Shown here: piece by piece, positions 17,650-27,239 of the stretch
Layout of the letters: every line of letters begins with the position of its first letter
Numbering within the stretch: position 1 is the first letter of the stretch
Assembly: GCF_004366735.1 (NCBI RefSeq)
Contig: NZ_SOQX01000003.1
Coordinates: 62,001-126,000, forward strand
Reading direction: 5' to 3'
Length of the DNA stretch: 64,000 nucleotides
DNA from: Thiohalophilus thiocyanatoxydans
GTDB taxonomy: Bacteria; Pseudomonadota; Gammaproteobacteria; UBA6429; Thiohalophilaceae
Notes under the pieces: model-generated
Databases searched by the model: none
What the model was told of the DNA's origin: nothing
What the model saw: the letters and a program-made list of their open reading frames with translations, nothing else
Program-made: the position numbers and the translations under genes

Positions 17650-19211
17650 GTCTCTTTCTTGCCCCCGGATTGTGGCGTCTTTTCCCCGCGACGCGCCCTG
17701 GCGCGGGCCATGGCGGCATCAATGGCGGCTTTTTTACTCTCCTCACCGTCCGTTTCATCGCCCTGGCTCTTTTTCAGCATCTCTTTCTTGCGCCGCTTGC
17801 GTTCTTCGTCTTCCTGTTTTTTACGTTCGATACGTTGCTGGCGGAATTCATGCCGCTCGCGGGCCTGGTCGGCTTTTTTCTTGTCCCGCTCCTGGGCCCA
17901 GATTTCGGTCTTGGCGAAACGGTAATACTGCACCAGCGGGATATGGCTGGGGCAGACATAGGCGCAACAGCCGCATTCGATGCAGTCGAACAGATTAAAA
18001 TCCTGAACCCGATCAAAGTTTTTCGCCCGGGCATACCAGTAAAGCTGCTGGGGCAACAGTTGCGCCGGACAGACCCGCGCGCATTCACCGCAGCGAATAC
18101 AGGGCATCGGCGTCTGCTGCTCGCTTGTCGTCGGCCAGGAGAGAATGCAGTTGGTGGTCTTGATCACCGGCACGGCGGGGTTATCCACGGTAAAGCCCAT
18201 CAGCGGTCCGCCCATGAGTATCTCGTCGTTCCGATCATCACGCCAGCCGCACTGTTCCAGGACTGCCTCGAAGGGGGTGCCGATCCGTACCTCCAGGTTA
18301 CAGGGCTGGCCGACGGTATCCCCGGTGACGGTGACGTAGCGGGAGATCAGCGGTTTGCCTTCATGAATCGTATCGGCAATGGCGGCGGCGGTGCCGACAT
18401 TGTGACAGACCATCTGGATGTCCAGCGGCAGGCCGTGACTGGGCACTTCCTTGCCGGTGAGCACCTTGATCAGCTGTTTCTCGCCACCGGTGGGATAGAT
18501 CGTCGGCACCTTCACCAGTTCGATAAAGGTTTTTTCGTCGTCTTCCAGCGCATTGTTCAGGCTTTGCCAGGCGTCGGGCTGGTTGTTTTCCAGCGCGATG
18601 ATACAGTGTCGCGCCTGCAGGGCATGTCGCATGATCAACAGCCCCTCGATGATCCGGCGCGGTTGCGTTTGCATCAGCATGGCATCGCAGGTGATATAGG
18701 GTTCGCATTCGGCGCCGTTGAGGATCAGGGTATCAACGGCATTGCCGGGCCCGGGATTGAGTTTGATAAAGGCCGGGAAGCCGGCGCCACCCAGACCGAC
18801 GATGCCGGCTTCGCGGATCACATTGCGCAGGGCGCTGGGCTCCAGTTCGGTATAGTTGTTGACCGGAGTATGCTCGATCTCTTCGTCCCGGCCGTCGCTG
18901 TCGATAACGACACAGGGTGCCTGCAGACCCGACGGATGGGGAATGGGGCGATCCTCGATCGCGACCACGGTGCCGGAGGTGGAGGCGTGCACCGGCACGC
19001 TGATGTATTCACTGGCGCGAGCCAGCAACTGACCCTTCAACACCCGTTGCCCGATCTCCACGACCGGCTCGGCGGGCTCGCCGATATGCTGTTGCAGGGG
19101 AATAGTCAGGCGCCTGGGCAGGTTCGCCGCCTGGATCGGCTCCTGCATCGATTCGGTCTTGTGACCGGGCAGGCGCAAGCCGCCGTGAAAATGCCACAGC
19201 CGACGCTTCAC
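17646..19211 (-). CDS. rnfC: Rnf/Rsx electron transport complex subunit C
   Basis: A 521-residue cytoplasmic-face subunit. It has the N-terminal RnfC barrel domain, a flavin/NADH-binding region related to complex I NuoF ([43 protein letters not shown]), then two [4Fe-4S] clusters ([12 protein letters not shown] and [12 protein letters not shown]). A long charged coiled-coil tail of about 85 residues ([20 protein letters not shown] onward) follows, as in other gammaproteobacterial RnfC. The start is GTG at 19211 overlapping the rnfB stop (GTGA). Confidence 0.96.
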   Translation of the reverse strand: MKRRLWHFHGGLRLPGHKTESMQEPIQAANLPRRLTIPLQQHIGEPAEPVVEIGQRVLKGQLLARASEYISVPVHASTSGTVVAIEDRPIPHPSGLQAPCVVIDSDGRDEEIEHTPVNNYTELEPSALRNVIREAGIVGLGGAGFPAFIKLNPGPGNAVDTLILNGAECEPYITCDAMLMQTQPRRIIEGLLIMRHALQARHCIIALENNQPDAWQSLNNALEDDEKTFIELVKVPTIYPTGGEKQLIKVLTGKEVPSHGLPLDIQMVCHNVGTAAAIADTIHEGKPLISRYVTVTGDTVGQPCNLEVRIGTPFEAVLEQCGWRDDRNDEILMGGPLMGFTVDNPAVPVIKTTNCILSWPTTSEQQTPMPCIRCGECARVCPAQLLPQQLYWYARAKNFDRVQDFNLFDCIECGCCAYVCPSHIPLVQYYRFAKTEIWAQERDKKKADQARERHEFRQQRIERKKQEDEERKRRKKEMLKKSQGDETDGEESKKAAIDAAMARARARRGEKTPQSGGKKET

Positions 19212-19780
19212 GTTGAGCCCCCGGCTTCACGGGGCGGCTTTTCCAGCGGCTGGGGCGGCGCGGGCCACTTCCAGGTCTGCGGCGTCTCCGGGACGGGGAC
19301 AATATGAATGCAGTCCACCGGGCAGGGCTCGATGCACAGGTCACAGCCGGTGCATTCGGATTCGATCACGGTATGCATCTGTTTGGGCGCCCCGAGGATG
19401 GCGTCCACCGGGCAGGCCTGGATGCAGAGCGTGCAGCCGATGCATTCGTTTTCGTCGATCACCACCACGGTCTTCTCGCCGTGTTCACCGTGTTCCTCGT
19501 TCAGCGGTTTGGGATCGACGCCCAGCAGATCGGCCAGTTGTTGAATCACCACTTCGCCACCGGGCGGGCATTGATTGATATCGGCTTCCCCTTTGGCGAT
19601 CGCTTCGGCATACGGTCGACAACCGGGATAGGTACACTGGCCGCACTGGGTTTGCGGCAGGATATTGTCGATCTGATCCACCACCGGATCGCCCTCGACC
19701 TTCAAACGCACCGCGGCAAAGCCCAGTAACAGACCGAAGACTACAGCAAGGATGGCGAGGACGATGATGGCTTCCAGCAT
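19208..19780 (-). CDS. rnfB: Rnf/Rsx electron transport complex subunit B
   Basis: A 190-residue ferredoxin-like subunit with one N-terminal membrane helix. The four-cysteine module [16 protein letters not shown]...CPPGG binds a [4Fe-4S] cluster, and two classical ferredoxin motifs follow ([12 protein letters not shown] and [12 protein letters not shown]). It accepts electrons from reduced ferredoxin or passes them to it. Overlaps rnfC and is 9 bp after rnfA. Confidence 0.96.
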   Translation of the reverse strand: MLEAIIVLAILAVVFGLLLGFAAVRLKVEGDPVVDQIDNILPQTQCGQCTYPGCRPYAEAIAKGEADINQCPPGGEVVIQQLADLLGVDPKPLNEEHGEHGEKTVVVIDENECIGCTLCIQACPVDAILGAPKQMHTVIESECTGCDLCIEPCPVDCIHIVPVPETPQTWKWPAPPQPLEKPPREAGGST

Positions 19781-19789
19781 GATGGTCGC

Positions 19790-20371
19790 TCAGCCTCTGA
19801 CCAGTCCGGCAAAGCCCATGAAGGCCATCGACATCAGTCCCGCGGTGATCAGCGCAATGGAGGGGCCGCGGAAGATCTCGGGCACATCGGCCACGGCCAG
19901 ACGTTCGCGCATGGCGGCAAACAGGATCAACACCAGCGAAAAGCCCAGTGCCGCGCCGAAGCCGTACAGGGCCGATTCGATAAAGCCGTGTTCGGTTTGC
20001 ACATTGAGCAGCGCCACGCCCAGCACGGCACAGTTGGTAGTGATCAGCGGCAAGAAGATCCCCAGTACCTGATAGAGCAGCGGACTGGTCTTGTGCACCA
20101 GCATCTCGGTGAACTGCACCACCACCGCGATGACCAGAATAAAGGAAATCGTTCTCAGATACTCCAGCCCGAAAGGCGTCAGCAGATACTCGTTGACCAG
20201 ATAACTGGAGATGGAGGAGAGCGTCAGCACAAAGGTGGTGGCCAGCGCCATGCCGGTCGCCGTCTCCAGCTTGCGCGAGACCCCCATGAACGGACACAGC
20301 CCCAGAAACTTCACCAGAACGAAGTTGTTCACCAGGACCGTGCTGACAAGTATGAGGGCGTATTCCATCAT
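19790..20371 (-). CDS. rnfA: Rnf/Rsx electron transport complex subunit A
   Basis: A 193-residue membrane subunit with six helices, homologous to Rnf[20 protein letters not shown] near the N-terminus and [15 protein letters not shown] in the middle hold the conserved cysteines now thought to bind an iron-sulfur cluster in the membrane. First gene of the operon; two adjacent ATGs (20371 and 20368) could start it. Confidence 0.96.
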   Translation of the reverse strand: MMEYALILVSTVLVNNFVLVKFLGLCPFMGVSRKLETATGMALATTFVLTLSSISSYLVNEYLLTPFGLEYLRTISFILVIAVVVQFTEMLVHKTSPLLYQVLGIFLPLITTNCAVLGVALLNVQTEHGFIESALYGFGAALGFSLVLILFAAMRERLAVADVPEIFRGPSIALITAGLMSMAFMGFAGLVRG

Positions 20372-20380
20372 TACATCACA

Positions 20381-20556
20381 GTGACGAGGGCCGAGGGACG
20401 AGTGACGAGGTAATTAGCGTACTCCATCAGGATGATAAATTTAAGCATAGCGTGCTTCCACCCGGTTTGAGGTCGATCAAAGTCCCTGCAGGTTATGTGC
20501 GTGCCTTGATGAGAAACAGAGGTTTTCCTCGTCCCTCGTAACTCGTCCCTCGGCCC
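20381..20556. repeat. Inverted GACGAGG-type repeat (copy B)
   Basis: The left arm at 20381-20410 is of the form GACGAGGGCCGAGGGACGAG; the complementary right arm CCTCGTCCCTCGTAACTCGTCCCTCGGCCC lies at 20527-20556. The 116 bp between lack the usual inner hairpin. It lies between rnfA and metG, in the region expected to hold the rnf promoter. Confidence 0.75.
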
Positions 20557-20562
20557 TGTTAT

Positions 20563-22593
20563 TTATTTTACTCGCATTCCCGGCTGCGCCCCCGCGTGCG
20601 GCTCGAGGATCCAGAGATCCTGGCCGCCGGGCCCGGCGGCCAGCACCATGCCTTCGGAGACGCCGAAGCGCATTTTGCGCGGTTTGAGGTTGGCGACCAT
20701 CACGGTCAGCTTGCCCTCGAGATCCTCCGGTTGATAGGCGGACTTGATACCGGCGAAGACGTTGCGGGTGCCGTCGCCGATATCCAGGGTCAGTTGCAGC
20801 AGCTTGTCGGCGCCTTCCACGGGTTCGGCTTTGAGGATGCGGGCGATGCGCAGATCGATTTTGGCAAAGTCGTCGAATTCAATCTGCCCGGCGATCGGCT
20901 CGATATCGGCGGCCGGTTGGGGTGTGGCGGGCGCGGTTTGCTGCAGATCCTGTTTCGATTCGTCGATCATGGCGTCGATGTGGGCCTTTTCGATGCGGGT
21001 CATCAGTGGTTTGAACTTGTTGATCCCGTGGCCGATCAGCGGTTCGCGCACGTCGTCCCACTGCAGGGCGTCGATGTTAAGGAACGTTTCGGCGCCGGCG
21101 GCCAGTTTGGGCAATACCGGTTTTAAATAAGTGACCAGCACCCGAAACAGATTGATCCCGACGCTGCAGATGGCCTGCAGGGCCTGATCGCTGCCTTCCT
21201 GTTTGGCGATGACCCACGGTTTTTCCATATCGATGTACTGGTTGGCCTGATCGGCCAGGGCCATGATCTCACGCATGGCCTGCGCGAATTCACGGTTTTC
21301 ATACAACGCCGCGATCGATTCACGCGCCTCGACAAACTGCTGATACAGTTCGGGCTCGCTGCAGCTGTCGGCGAGCCGGCCTTCGAAGCGCTTGTGAATG
21401 AAGCCGGCGCAACGGCTGGCGATATTGACCACCTTGCCAACCAGATCCGAGTTCACCCGCTGCTGGAAATCTTCCAGGCTGAGATCGATGTCCTCGATGC
21501 CGCTGCCCAGCTTGGCGGCGAAGTAATAGCGCAGGTATTCGGGATTGAGGTGTTTTAAATAGGTTCGCGCCTGGATAAAGGTGCCGCGCGACTTGGACAT
21601 CTTCTGGCCGTTGACGGTCAAAAAGCCGTGGCAGTACACCGCGCTGGGGGTGCGAAAGCCGGCGCCGTGCAACATGGCCGGCCAGAACAGGGTATGGAAA
21701 TAGGCGATATCCTTGCCGATGAAGTGATACACCTCGTAGTCACTGTCCTTGTCCCAGTAGCTGTCAAAATCCAGATCGGCGCGCCGATCACAGAGTTGCC
21801 TGAAACTGGCCATATACCCGATCGGGGCGTCCAGCCAGACATAGAAGTATTTGCCGGGGGCATCGGGGATCTCGAAGCCGAAGTAGGGTTCATCGCGGGA
21901 GATGTCCCACTCCCTCAGCCCGGCGTCGAACCATTCGTGCAGCTTGTTGGCGATCACCGGCTGGACGTGGTCGCCCCGGGTCCAGTCGCGCAACATCGCC
22001 TCGAACTCACCCAGCGCGAAAAAGTAATGTTCCGATTCCTTTTCTATGGGCGTGGCGCCGGAGAGGGCGGAAACCGGGTTTTTCAGCTCGGTTGGCGTGT
22101 AGGTGGCCCCGCACGCCTCGCAGCTGTCGCCGTACTGGTCCGCGGCGCCGCAGCGGGGACATTCGCCCTTGATGAAGCGGTCCGGCAGGAACATCTGCTT
22201 TTCGGGATCGAAGGCCTGCTTGATGATCCGGGTGTGAATATGACCGGCCTCGCGCAGGCGCGTGTAGATCCGCGTGGCCAGCTCGCGGTTCTCGTCCGAA
22301 TGGGTGGTGTGGTAGTTGTCGAAACCGATGCCGAAGGCGGCAAAATCGGCGGTGTGCTCCTCGTGGGTCCGGGCGATCAGCGTTTCAGGCTCGATGCCCT
22401 CGCTCTGGGCGCGCAGCATGATCGGCGTACCGTGGGCATCGTCGGCGCAGACATAGGTGCACTGGTGACCTTGCATTTTCTGAAAGCGAACCCAGATATC
22501 GGTCTGGATATACTCCACCAGATGACCAAGGTGTATCGAGCCGTTGGCGTACGGCAGGGCGCTGGTGACGAGGATATGACGCGGTGTGGACAT
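20563..22593 (-). CDS. metG: Methionyl-tRNA synthetase
   Basis: A 676-residue class I synthetase. The HIGH-type motif is in [12 protein letters not shown] and KMSKS is in [12 protein letters not shown] zinc knuckle ([17 protein letters not shown]) indicates the two-knuckle E. coli-type enzyme. The C-terminal region from about residue 570 is an EMAP/Trbp111-like tRNA-binding domain ([20 protein letters not shown]), which promotes dimerisation. Divergent from apbC. Confidence 0.97.
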   Translation of the reverse strand: MSTPRHILVTSALPYANGSIHLGHLVEYIQTDIWVRFQKMQGHQCTYVCADDAHGTPIMLRAQSEGIEPETLIARTHEEHTADFAAFGIGFDNYHTTHSDENRELATRIYTRLREAGHIHTRIIKQAFDPEKQMFLPDRFIKGECPRCGAADQYGDSCEACGATYTPTELKNPVSALSGATPIEKESEHYFFALGEFEAMLRDWTRGDHVQPVIANKLHEWFDAGLREWDISRDEPYFGFEIPDAPGKYFYVWLDAPIGYMASFRQLCDRRADLDFDSYWDKDSDYEVYHFIGKDIAYFHTLFWPAMLHGAGFRTPSAVYCHGFLTVNGQKMSKSRGTFIQARTYLKHLNPEYLRYYFAAKLGSGIEDIDLSLEDFQQRVNSDLVGKVVNIASRCAGFIHKRFEGRLADSCSEPELYQQFVEARESIAALYENREFAQAMREIMALADQANQYIDMEKPWVIAKQEGSDQALQAICSVGINLFRVLVTYLKPVLPKLAAGAETFLNIDALQWDDVREPLIGHGINKFKPLMTRIEKAHIDAMIDESKQDLQQTAPATPQPAADIEPIAGQIEFDDFAKIDLRIARILKAEPVEGADKLLQLTLDIGDGTRNVFAGIKSAYQPEDLEGKLTVMVANLKPRKMRFGVSEGMVLAAGPGGQDLWILEPHAGAQPGMRVK

Positions 22594-22806
22594 GGTTTCA
22601 AAGCACCGAAATCGTGAGGCTCAAAAGCCGCATACCCTAGCAGGAATGGGCGTTTGCGGCCAGTTGCAAATTATTTCCGTTGTTTTCCAGCGGGTTTTGC
22701 GGTGAAATTCGCACTCGTCGAGGAATTTGTGTAACATACGCGACCCCGGGATTAGTTGTCTATTTTACTCGGTTATTTAGCCACATAAACTATCAGGAGA
22801 TACGAG

Positions 22807-23898
22807 ATGGCAGACGTCTCCCAGACACAGATTGAAGAAGCGCTGAAACAGATCACCGATCCGAATATGGAAAAGGATCTGGTCAGTGCCAAAGCGGTCA
22901 AGGACATCCGGATTGACGGCGACAAGGTGAGCGTCGACATCGAGCTCGGTTATCCGGCTGCCGGTTACAAGGACAAGCTGGCCGCCCAGCTCAAGGAAAA
23001 GGTCGAAGCGGTTGACGGCGTCGGCAGCGCCGAATTCAACATCAGCTGGAAGATCGTCTCCCACAGCGTGCAAAAAGGCGTCGAACCCATCAAGGGCGTC
23101 AAGAACATCATCGCCGTGGCCTCCGGCAAGGGCGGCGTGGGCAAATCCACCACGGCGGTCAACCTGGCCCTGGCCCTGTCGGCCGAAGGCGCCACTGTCG
23201 GTATTCTGGACGCGGACATTTACGGTCCCAGCATGCCGCGCATGCTGGGTGTCACCGGCCAGCCCGAGTCCAGCGACGGCAAGACCATGCAGCCGATGAA
23301 AAGCCATAATGTCCAGTCCATGTCCATCGGTTATCTGATCGACGAAGAGACCCCGATGATCTGGCGTGGCCCGATGGTTACCCAGGCACTGGAACAGTTG
23401 CTCAACGACACCCAGTGGAACGAGGTCGATTATCTGATCATCGACCTGCCGCCGGGCACCGGCGACACCCAGCTGACCCTGGCGCAGAAGGTGCCGGTCA
23501 CCGGCGCGCTTATCGTCACCACCCCGCAGGACATCGCGCTGCTCGACGCCCGCAAGGGGCTGAAAATGTTCGAGAAGGTCGAAGTCCCGGTACTGGGGAT
23601 CATCGAGAACATGAGCATTCACATCTGCTCCAACTGCGGTCACGAAGAGCATGTCTTCGGTGAAGGCGGCGGTCAGCGCATAGCCGATGAGAACAAGGTC
23701 GACCTGCTGGGCTCCCTGCCGCTGGATATGTCCATCCGCAGCTCCACCGACGCCGGCAAGCCGTCCGTGGTGGCCGATCCGGACAGCCGCATCACTGAAA
23801 TCTATCGCGACATCGCCCGTCACGTGGCAGCCAAGCTGGCCCTCAAGGCCAAGGATCACAGCGCGAGCTTCCCGAAGATCGTGATTCAAAACAACTGA
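22807..23898 (+). CDS. apbC: Iron-sulfur cluster carrier ATPase, Mrp/ApbC
   Basis: A 363-residue P-loop ATPase that transfers [4Fe-4S] clusters to apoproteins. An N-terminal MIP18/DUF59 domain (about residues 6-80) is followed by the deviant Walker A ASGKGGVGKST, Walker B-region DADIYGPS and IIDLPPGTGD, and the cluster-binding CxxC in ICSNCGHEE. The start ATG has AGGAG at a good distance. It may supply clusters to MetG-adjacent and Rnf proteins, although that is only inferred from the number of Fe-S proteins nearby. Two hairpin terminators follow. Confidence 0.95.
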   Translation: MADVSQTQIEEALKQITDPNMEKDLVSAKAVKDIRIDGDKVSVDIELGYPAAGYKDKLAAQLKEKVEAVDGVGSAEFNISWKIVSHSVQKGVEPIKGVKNIIAVASGKGGVGKSTTAVNLALALSAEGATVGILDADIYGPSMPRMLGVTGQPESSDGKTMQPMKSHNVQSMSIGYLIDEETPMIWRGPMVTQALEQLLNDTQWNEVDYLIIDLPPGTGDTQLTLAQKVPVTGALIVTTPQDIALLDARKGLKMFEKVEVPVLGIIENMSIHICSNCGHEEHVFGEGGGQRIADENKVDLLGSLPLDMSIRSSTDAGKPSVVADPDSRITEIYRDIARHVAAKLALKAKDHSASFPKIVIQNN

Positions 23899-23937
23899 AT
23901 CACCATCCAGGGCCGAGGGACGAGTTACGAGGGACGA

Positions 23938-23960
23938 GGCAAAGCCAACCCGGCTTTGCC
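23938..23960 (+). terminator. Terminator 1 after apbC
   Basis: GGCAAAGCC and GGCTTTGCC pair across a 5-nt loop and are followed by TTTCT, 40 bp after the apbC stop. Confidence 0.6.
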
Positions 23961-23976
23961 TTTCTCGTCAGTTCCT

Positions 23977-24004
23977 GAAACGGGGCACTTCGGTGCCCCG
24001 TTTC
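23977..24004 (+). terminator. Terminator 2 after apbC
   Basis: A 12-bp stem (GAAACGGGGCAC with a TTCG tetraloop) lies 17 bp after the first hairpin. It has only a short T-rich tail. Confidence 0.55.
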
Positions 24005-24259
24005 ATTTCCGGTGGTCCTATTTTTCAGATGTTCTGGAAAAAAACGCGGGGGCGCGGAGTCGCAGAGCAAGACTGTCTGAGGCTTCACAAATAATTTTCT
24101 CCGCGCCTCTGCACCCAAACAACGGGCATAAACGTCTCCGCGTCCTCCGCGTTATAAGTGCAGCGCGCCCGAAAAAGGCTCCGTCCCGGTTCACTCGTCC
24201 CTCGTGACGCGTCCCTTTTTGGATTAGAATAGCCCCTCGTTTTTGAGGAGTGGGGCAGT

Positions 24260-24826
24260 ATGAGCATCAAGGCGGACAAGTGGATCCGGCGCATGGCCGA
24301 GCAGGAAGGGATGATCGAGCCGTTCGAGCCGGGGCAGGTGCGGGAGGTCGATGGCCGGAAGATCGTCTCCTACGGGACCTCCAGTTACGGCTATGACGTG
24401 CGCTGTTCTGACGAGTTCAAGATTTTCACCAATATCAATTCCGCCATTGTCGATCCCAAGGATTTCGACCATCAGAGCTTTGTCGATTTCAAGGGCGATG
24501 TCTGCATCATCCCCCCCAACTCCTTCGCGCTGGCGCGCACGGTGGAATTTTTTCGCATCCCGCGCAGCGTGCTGACTATCTGCCTGGGCAAGTCGACCTA
24601 TGCCCGCTGCGGGATCATCGTCAATGTCACCCCGCTGGAGCCGGACTGGGAAGGGCATGTCACCCTGGAGTTTTCCAATACCACCCCGCTGCCGGCGAAG
24701 ATCTATGCCAATGAAGGTGTGGCGCAAATGCTGTTCCTGGAATCCGATGAGGTCTGCGAAACCTCCTACAAGGATCGCGGCGGCAAATACCAGGGCCAGC
24801 AGGGCGTGACCCTGCCGCGGGCCTGA
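24260..24826 (+). CDS. dcd: dCTP deaminase
   Basis: A 188-residue trimeric enzyme converting dCTP to dUTP, the main source of dUMP for thymidylate synthesis in proteobacteria. Motifs: [31 protein letters not shown] with the substrate-contacting Ser-Arg region, and [24 protein letters not shown] with the catalytic glutamate. Length equals the E. coli enzyme. GAGGAG precedes the ATG. A stem-loop (24859-24877) lies just downstream. Confidence 0.96.
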   Translation: MSIKADKWIRRMAEQEGMIEPFEPGQVREVDGRKIVSYGTSSYGYDVRCSDEFKIFTNINSAIVDPKDFDHQSFVDFKGDVCIIPPNSFALARTVEFFRIPRSVLTICLGKSTYARCGIIVNVTPLEPDWEGHVTLEFSNTTPLPAKIYANEGVAQMLFLESDEVCETSYKDRGGKYQGQQGVTLPRA

Positions 24827-24858
24827 TTCCGCCTGTCACTTGACCCTGCCGGGAGCAA

Positions 24859-24877
24859 CCCGCATCGCTGATGCGGG
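24859..24877 (+). terminator. Hairpin after dcd
   Basis: CCCGCATC and GATGCGGG pair across a 3-nt loop, 32 bp after the stop. No T-run; probable 3'-end hairpin. Confidence 0.4.
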
Positions 24878-24899
24878 TGGTGCGGGACGGTTTCCTAAA

Positions 24900-24963
24900 T
24901 GAGAATGATTCCTGTTGCAATACCAGGCTGTTCTGGTAGTATTGCGAATGAGAATTATTATCA
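24900..24963 (+). promoter_or_regulatory. Fur-box region with promoter-like hexamers
   Basis: TGAGAATTATTATCA at 24949-24963 matches the 7-1-7 Fur consensus TGATAATnATTATCA at all but one position. A weaker half-match (TGAGAATGATT) starts at 24900. Between them TTGCAA (24915-24920) and TAGTAT (24937-24942), 16 bp apart, could be -35 and -10. Iron-loaded Fur would cover both sides of this promoter. Confidence 0.65.
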
Positions 24964-24977
24964 TTTTTGGAGGTCCC

Positions 24978-25232
24978 ATGCATCTGCAACTGGAATCCCG
25001 GCTCGGGGATGTGACCCCGAGCCTGCAAGTTCGCGCCGTCGCCAGCGGCCAGGTTCTGGTCGAGCTGGAGCCCCGTCGACTACGGGCCCTGCTGGACCGC
25101 GGCGACGTCTCGCCGACGGTCGTCGAGTCACACAGCGTCTCCGATCACCGGATCATGGCACTGGTGGATCGGCTCGGTTGCTGGCGTGAGTTCGTGCGCG
25201 GGTGTCTAAACGATCCGGCCGCGGTTAGTTGA
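24978..25232 (+). CDS. Small Fur-box-controlled hypothetical protein
   Basis: An 84-residue soluble protein starting at ATG 24978 with a perfect GGAGG 4 nt upstream. The sequence has alternating strand and helix character (HLQLESRLGD, VLVELEPRRLRALLDRGD) and no membrane segment or cofactor motif; one cysteine occurs in RLGCWRE and another in RGCLND. I do not recognise a family. The Fur box ends 15 nt before the start codon, so expression is probably induced by iron starvation. A small iron-homeostasis or heme-related factor is one guess, without direct support. Confidence 0.65.
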   Translation: MHLQLESRLGDVTPSLQVRAVASGQVLVELEPRRLRALLDRGDVSPTVVESHSVSDHRIMALVDRLGCWREFVRGCLNDPAAVS

Positions 25233-25286
25233 GAACGTCGGCGCCCTCTCGTCATTGCAGGTAACCGGTGACATTTACCAACATTC

Positions 25287-25412
25287 CATTATTCATATTC
25301 ACTGGGAAGTAACGCAGAGGACGCAGAGTCGCGGAGCCGCAGAGAAAGATAATTTTTCTATCATAACTCTGAAACTCCGCGCCTTTGCGTTGTAACGGTC
25401 TGGTATAAAGAG
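25287..25412. repeat. ACGC-type repeat (copy D)
   Basis: The left part TATTCATATTCACTGGGAAG is followed by TAACGCAGAGGACGCAGAG; the right part CTCCGCGCCTTTGCGTT is followed by AACGGTCTGGTA. It shares both edges with copy E immediately downstream. No gene is visible in 25233-25668. Confidence 0.75.
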
Positions 25413-25461
25413 GTCTGCCCGCAAAGTCACGCAAGCTGTTGCCAGCGTGACCTGCCAGACT

Positions 25462-25656
25462 ACTATTATTCAAACTCGCCGGGAAATAACGCGGAGGGTG
25501 CGGAGACGTTTATACCCATTGTTTGGGTGCAAAGGCGCAGAGAAAAATAATTTACATCTTCCTCTGCGTCTCCGCGCCTCTGCGAACTCCGCGTTGAATC
25601 GCAACGGTCTGGTAAAAGAGGCTACTCGTTCCTCGTCACTCGTACCTCGTCCCTGC
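25462..25656. repeat. ACGC-type repeat with outer GACGAGG arm (copy E)
   Basis: The left edge ATTCAAACTCGCCGGGAAAT leads into AACGCGGAGG; the right side ends in CTCCGCGTT and AACGGTCTGGTA (25603-25614). A single outer arm (CTCGTCACTCGTACCTCG region, 25625-25654) is attached. Part of it (25485-25542) is an inverted near-copy of 24106-24152 in copy C. Confidence 0.7.
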
Positions 25657-25668
25657 CCGTAAGGGGGG

Positions 25669-26376
25669 CTAGAGGGATTTGCCGTTGTAACGGCTCAGCT
25701 TTAACGTGATCGTATCGCCGTCGTCATCGATCCGGCGGGACTGATAGGGCAGGTAATCCAGTTCTTTGGCGCACCAGAAGGTGTAGGTGCGGTTTCGCTT
25801 CTGGTCGTAATACTCCATGACCACCGTGTGCAGTTTGCCCATCTCGGTGTCGAAAACCTTTTCGCCTCGCGGGATCAGGCTGTAGTTCTCAATCCGTTTT
25901 TTATCGGCAATCCGGTATTCCAGTTTGCGGACGCTTTGCTGCAGATCACGCATCATGGCGAGCTGAAACGTGATCAGATCCTGATCATTTTCCTGTAACG
26001 GCGGCGTTTCATCGAGCCGGCTGTGGCGCAGCAACTGTGCCTCGCGATCATAGTCGACTTCAAAAGTTTCCGGATCTTTACCATCTTTGTGGTAGCGATA
26101 GTGCAACGGCTGGATTCGGCCTTCGATAAGTTGAAAACGACTGGTCTCGCGCACGGTATCGGAGACAAACAGGGCGGCAACGCCTTCCGCTTTGGTCAGC
26201 GCCTGCACGGTATAGTCATTATCCCCGGTCTGCTTTAACTGACGCTGGGTACTGCCCAGACGGAAATCATTCTTGCTGACACTGTATTCAAAATCCAGCG
26301 CCGGCAGTTCCGCATTTGCCGTCAGGGGCAAACTGACCAGCAGGCTGATGAGCAGGGCGCGAAGTATGGAGTTCAA
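25669..26376 (-). CDS. DUF3108 periplasmic protein
   Basis: A 235-residue protein with a signal peptide (MNSILRALLISLLVSLPLTA, cleavage near ANA). The rest is beta-rich and matches the DUF3108 pattern: LDFEYSVSKNDFRLGSTQRQ, FQLIEGRIQPLHYRYH, FDTEMGKLHTVVMEY and TFWCAKELDYLPYQ. The family is often found next to purN/purM in gammaproteobacteria; no biochemical role is established. Same strand as purN, separated by 186 bp. Confidence 0.82.
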   Translation of the reverse strand: MNSILRALLISLLVSLPLTANAELPALDFEYSVSKNDFRLGSTQRQLKQTGDNDYTVQALTKAEGVAALFVSDTVRETSRFQLIEGRIQPLHYRYHKDGKDPETFEVDYDREAQLLRHSRLDETPPLQENDQDLITFQLAMMRDLQQSVRKLEYRIADKKRIENYSLIPRGEKVFDTEMGKLHTVVMEYYDQKRNRTYTFWCAKELDYLPYQSRRIDDDGDTITLKLSRYNGKSL

Positions 26377-26562
26377 AGGTTCACCACTAAAGAAGGTTGG
26401 TTTTTAATCTCTCACCCGGACGCAAAGACATGAAGAGAAAATGATTCTTCGGCAAGCCCGGCGGTTTTGCGAGAGCATCGTTAAATTTAGACAGCGCTGT
26501 TGCAACAGGTTCATTTTATCTTCTCCAGGGGCCGGGGAGGTAGAAGCTGTTCTTTACGAGCG

Positions 26563-27234
26563 TTAATTTTGCGCTCGATACCGGCGCTGCTGTTCGGTAA
26601 GGGGCTGGTTGTCGAACAGGACGGTATCGTCTTCGAGGCGTACGCGGCCACGGGCGATCCAGTCGATCACCCGGGGATAGATACGGTGTTCCTGCTCATG
26701 GACTTTTTGCGCCAGACTTTCGGGGGTGTCACTGGCTTCCACCGGGACGCTGGCCTGTAAAATGACCGGGCCGCCATCGAGTTCCGCGGTGACATAGTGC
26801 ACGCTGCAGCCGTGTTCGGGATCGCCGGCCTCCAGGACGCGCTGGTGGGTATTCAATCCCTTGTGACGGGGCAGCAGGGAGGGGTGAATATTGATCATCC
26901 GGCCCTGATAATGGCGCGTGAAAGCGTCGGTCAGAATTCGCATAAACCCGGCCAGTACCAGCAGATCCGGTTGATAGCCGTCGATCAGCTGTTGCAGCGC
27001 CCGGTCGTAATCCTCGCGTGAGGCGTACCCGCGGTGGCTGAGCACCTCGGCGGGGATCCCGGCCTGCTCGGCCCGTTTGAGACCGTAGGCTTCGGCCTTG
27101 TTGCTGATCACCGCGACGATCCGGGCCGGGGTGTCTCCCCGGTGAATCTGATCGATCATCGCCTGCAGGTTGGTACCGCTGCCGGAAATCAACACCACGA
27201 TGCGCAGTGGACCCTGTGTCGTCACGTTGCGCAC
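26563..27234 (-). CDS. purN: Phosphoribosylglycinamide formyltransferase
   Basis: A 223-residue cytoplasmic enzyme adding the first formyl group in purine synthesis, using 10-formyl-tetrahydrofolate. Motifs: ISGSGTNLQAMID (phosphate loop), LAGFMRIL, INIHPSLLPRHKGLNTH with the catalytic Asn-His pair, and the aspartate in TAELDGGPVI. The start is GTG at 27234, five bp after the purM stop. The C-terminal tail (about 12 residues) is slightly longer than in E. coli. Confidence 0.95.
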   Translation of the reverse strand: MRNVTTQGPLRIVVLISGSGTNLQAMIDQIHRGDTPARIVAVISNKAEAYGLKRAEQAGIPAEVLSHRGYASREDYDRALQQLIDGYQPDLLVLAGFMRILTDAFTRHYQGRMINIHPSLLPRHKGLNTHQRVLEAGDPEHGCSVHYVTAELDGGPVILQASVPVEASDTPESLAQKVHEQEHRIYPRVIDWIARGRVRLEDDTVLFDNQPLTEQQRRYRAQN

Positions 27235-27239
27235 GAGAC

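Larger units (their letters stand above)
23910..24215. repeat. Composite GACGAGG/ACGC-type repeat (copy C)
   Basis: The outer left arm (23910-23939) and outer right arm (about 24192-24215, ACTCGTCCCTCGTGACGCG) are complementary. Inside are two terminator hairpins and an ACGC-type inner hairpin (24043-24071 with 24099-24152). The whole occupies most of the 361-bp apbC-dcd gap; I see no gene there. Confidence 0.7.

Noticed and set aside
17625-19307. A 560-codon open frame on the plus strand over rnfC
   Set aside because: It lies antisense to the complete rnfC gene with all its motifs; its translation is low-complexity Gly/His/Arg-rich with no family signature. An artefact of high GC.
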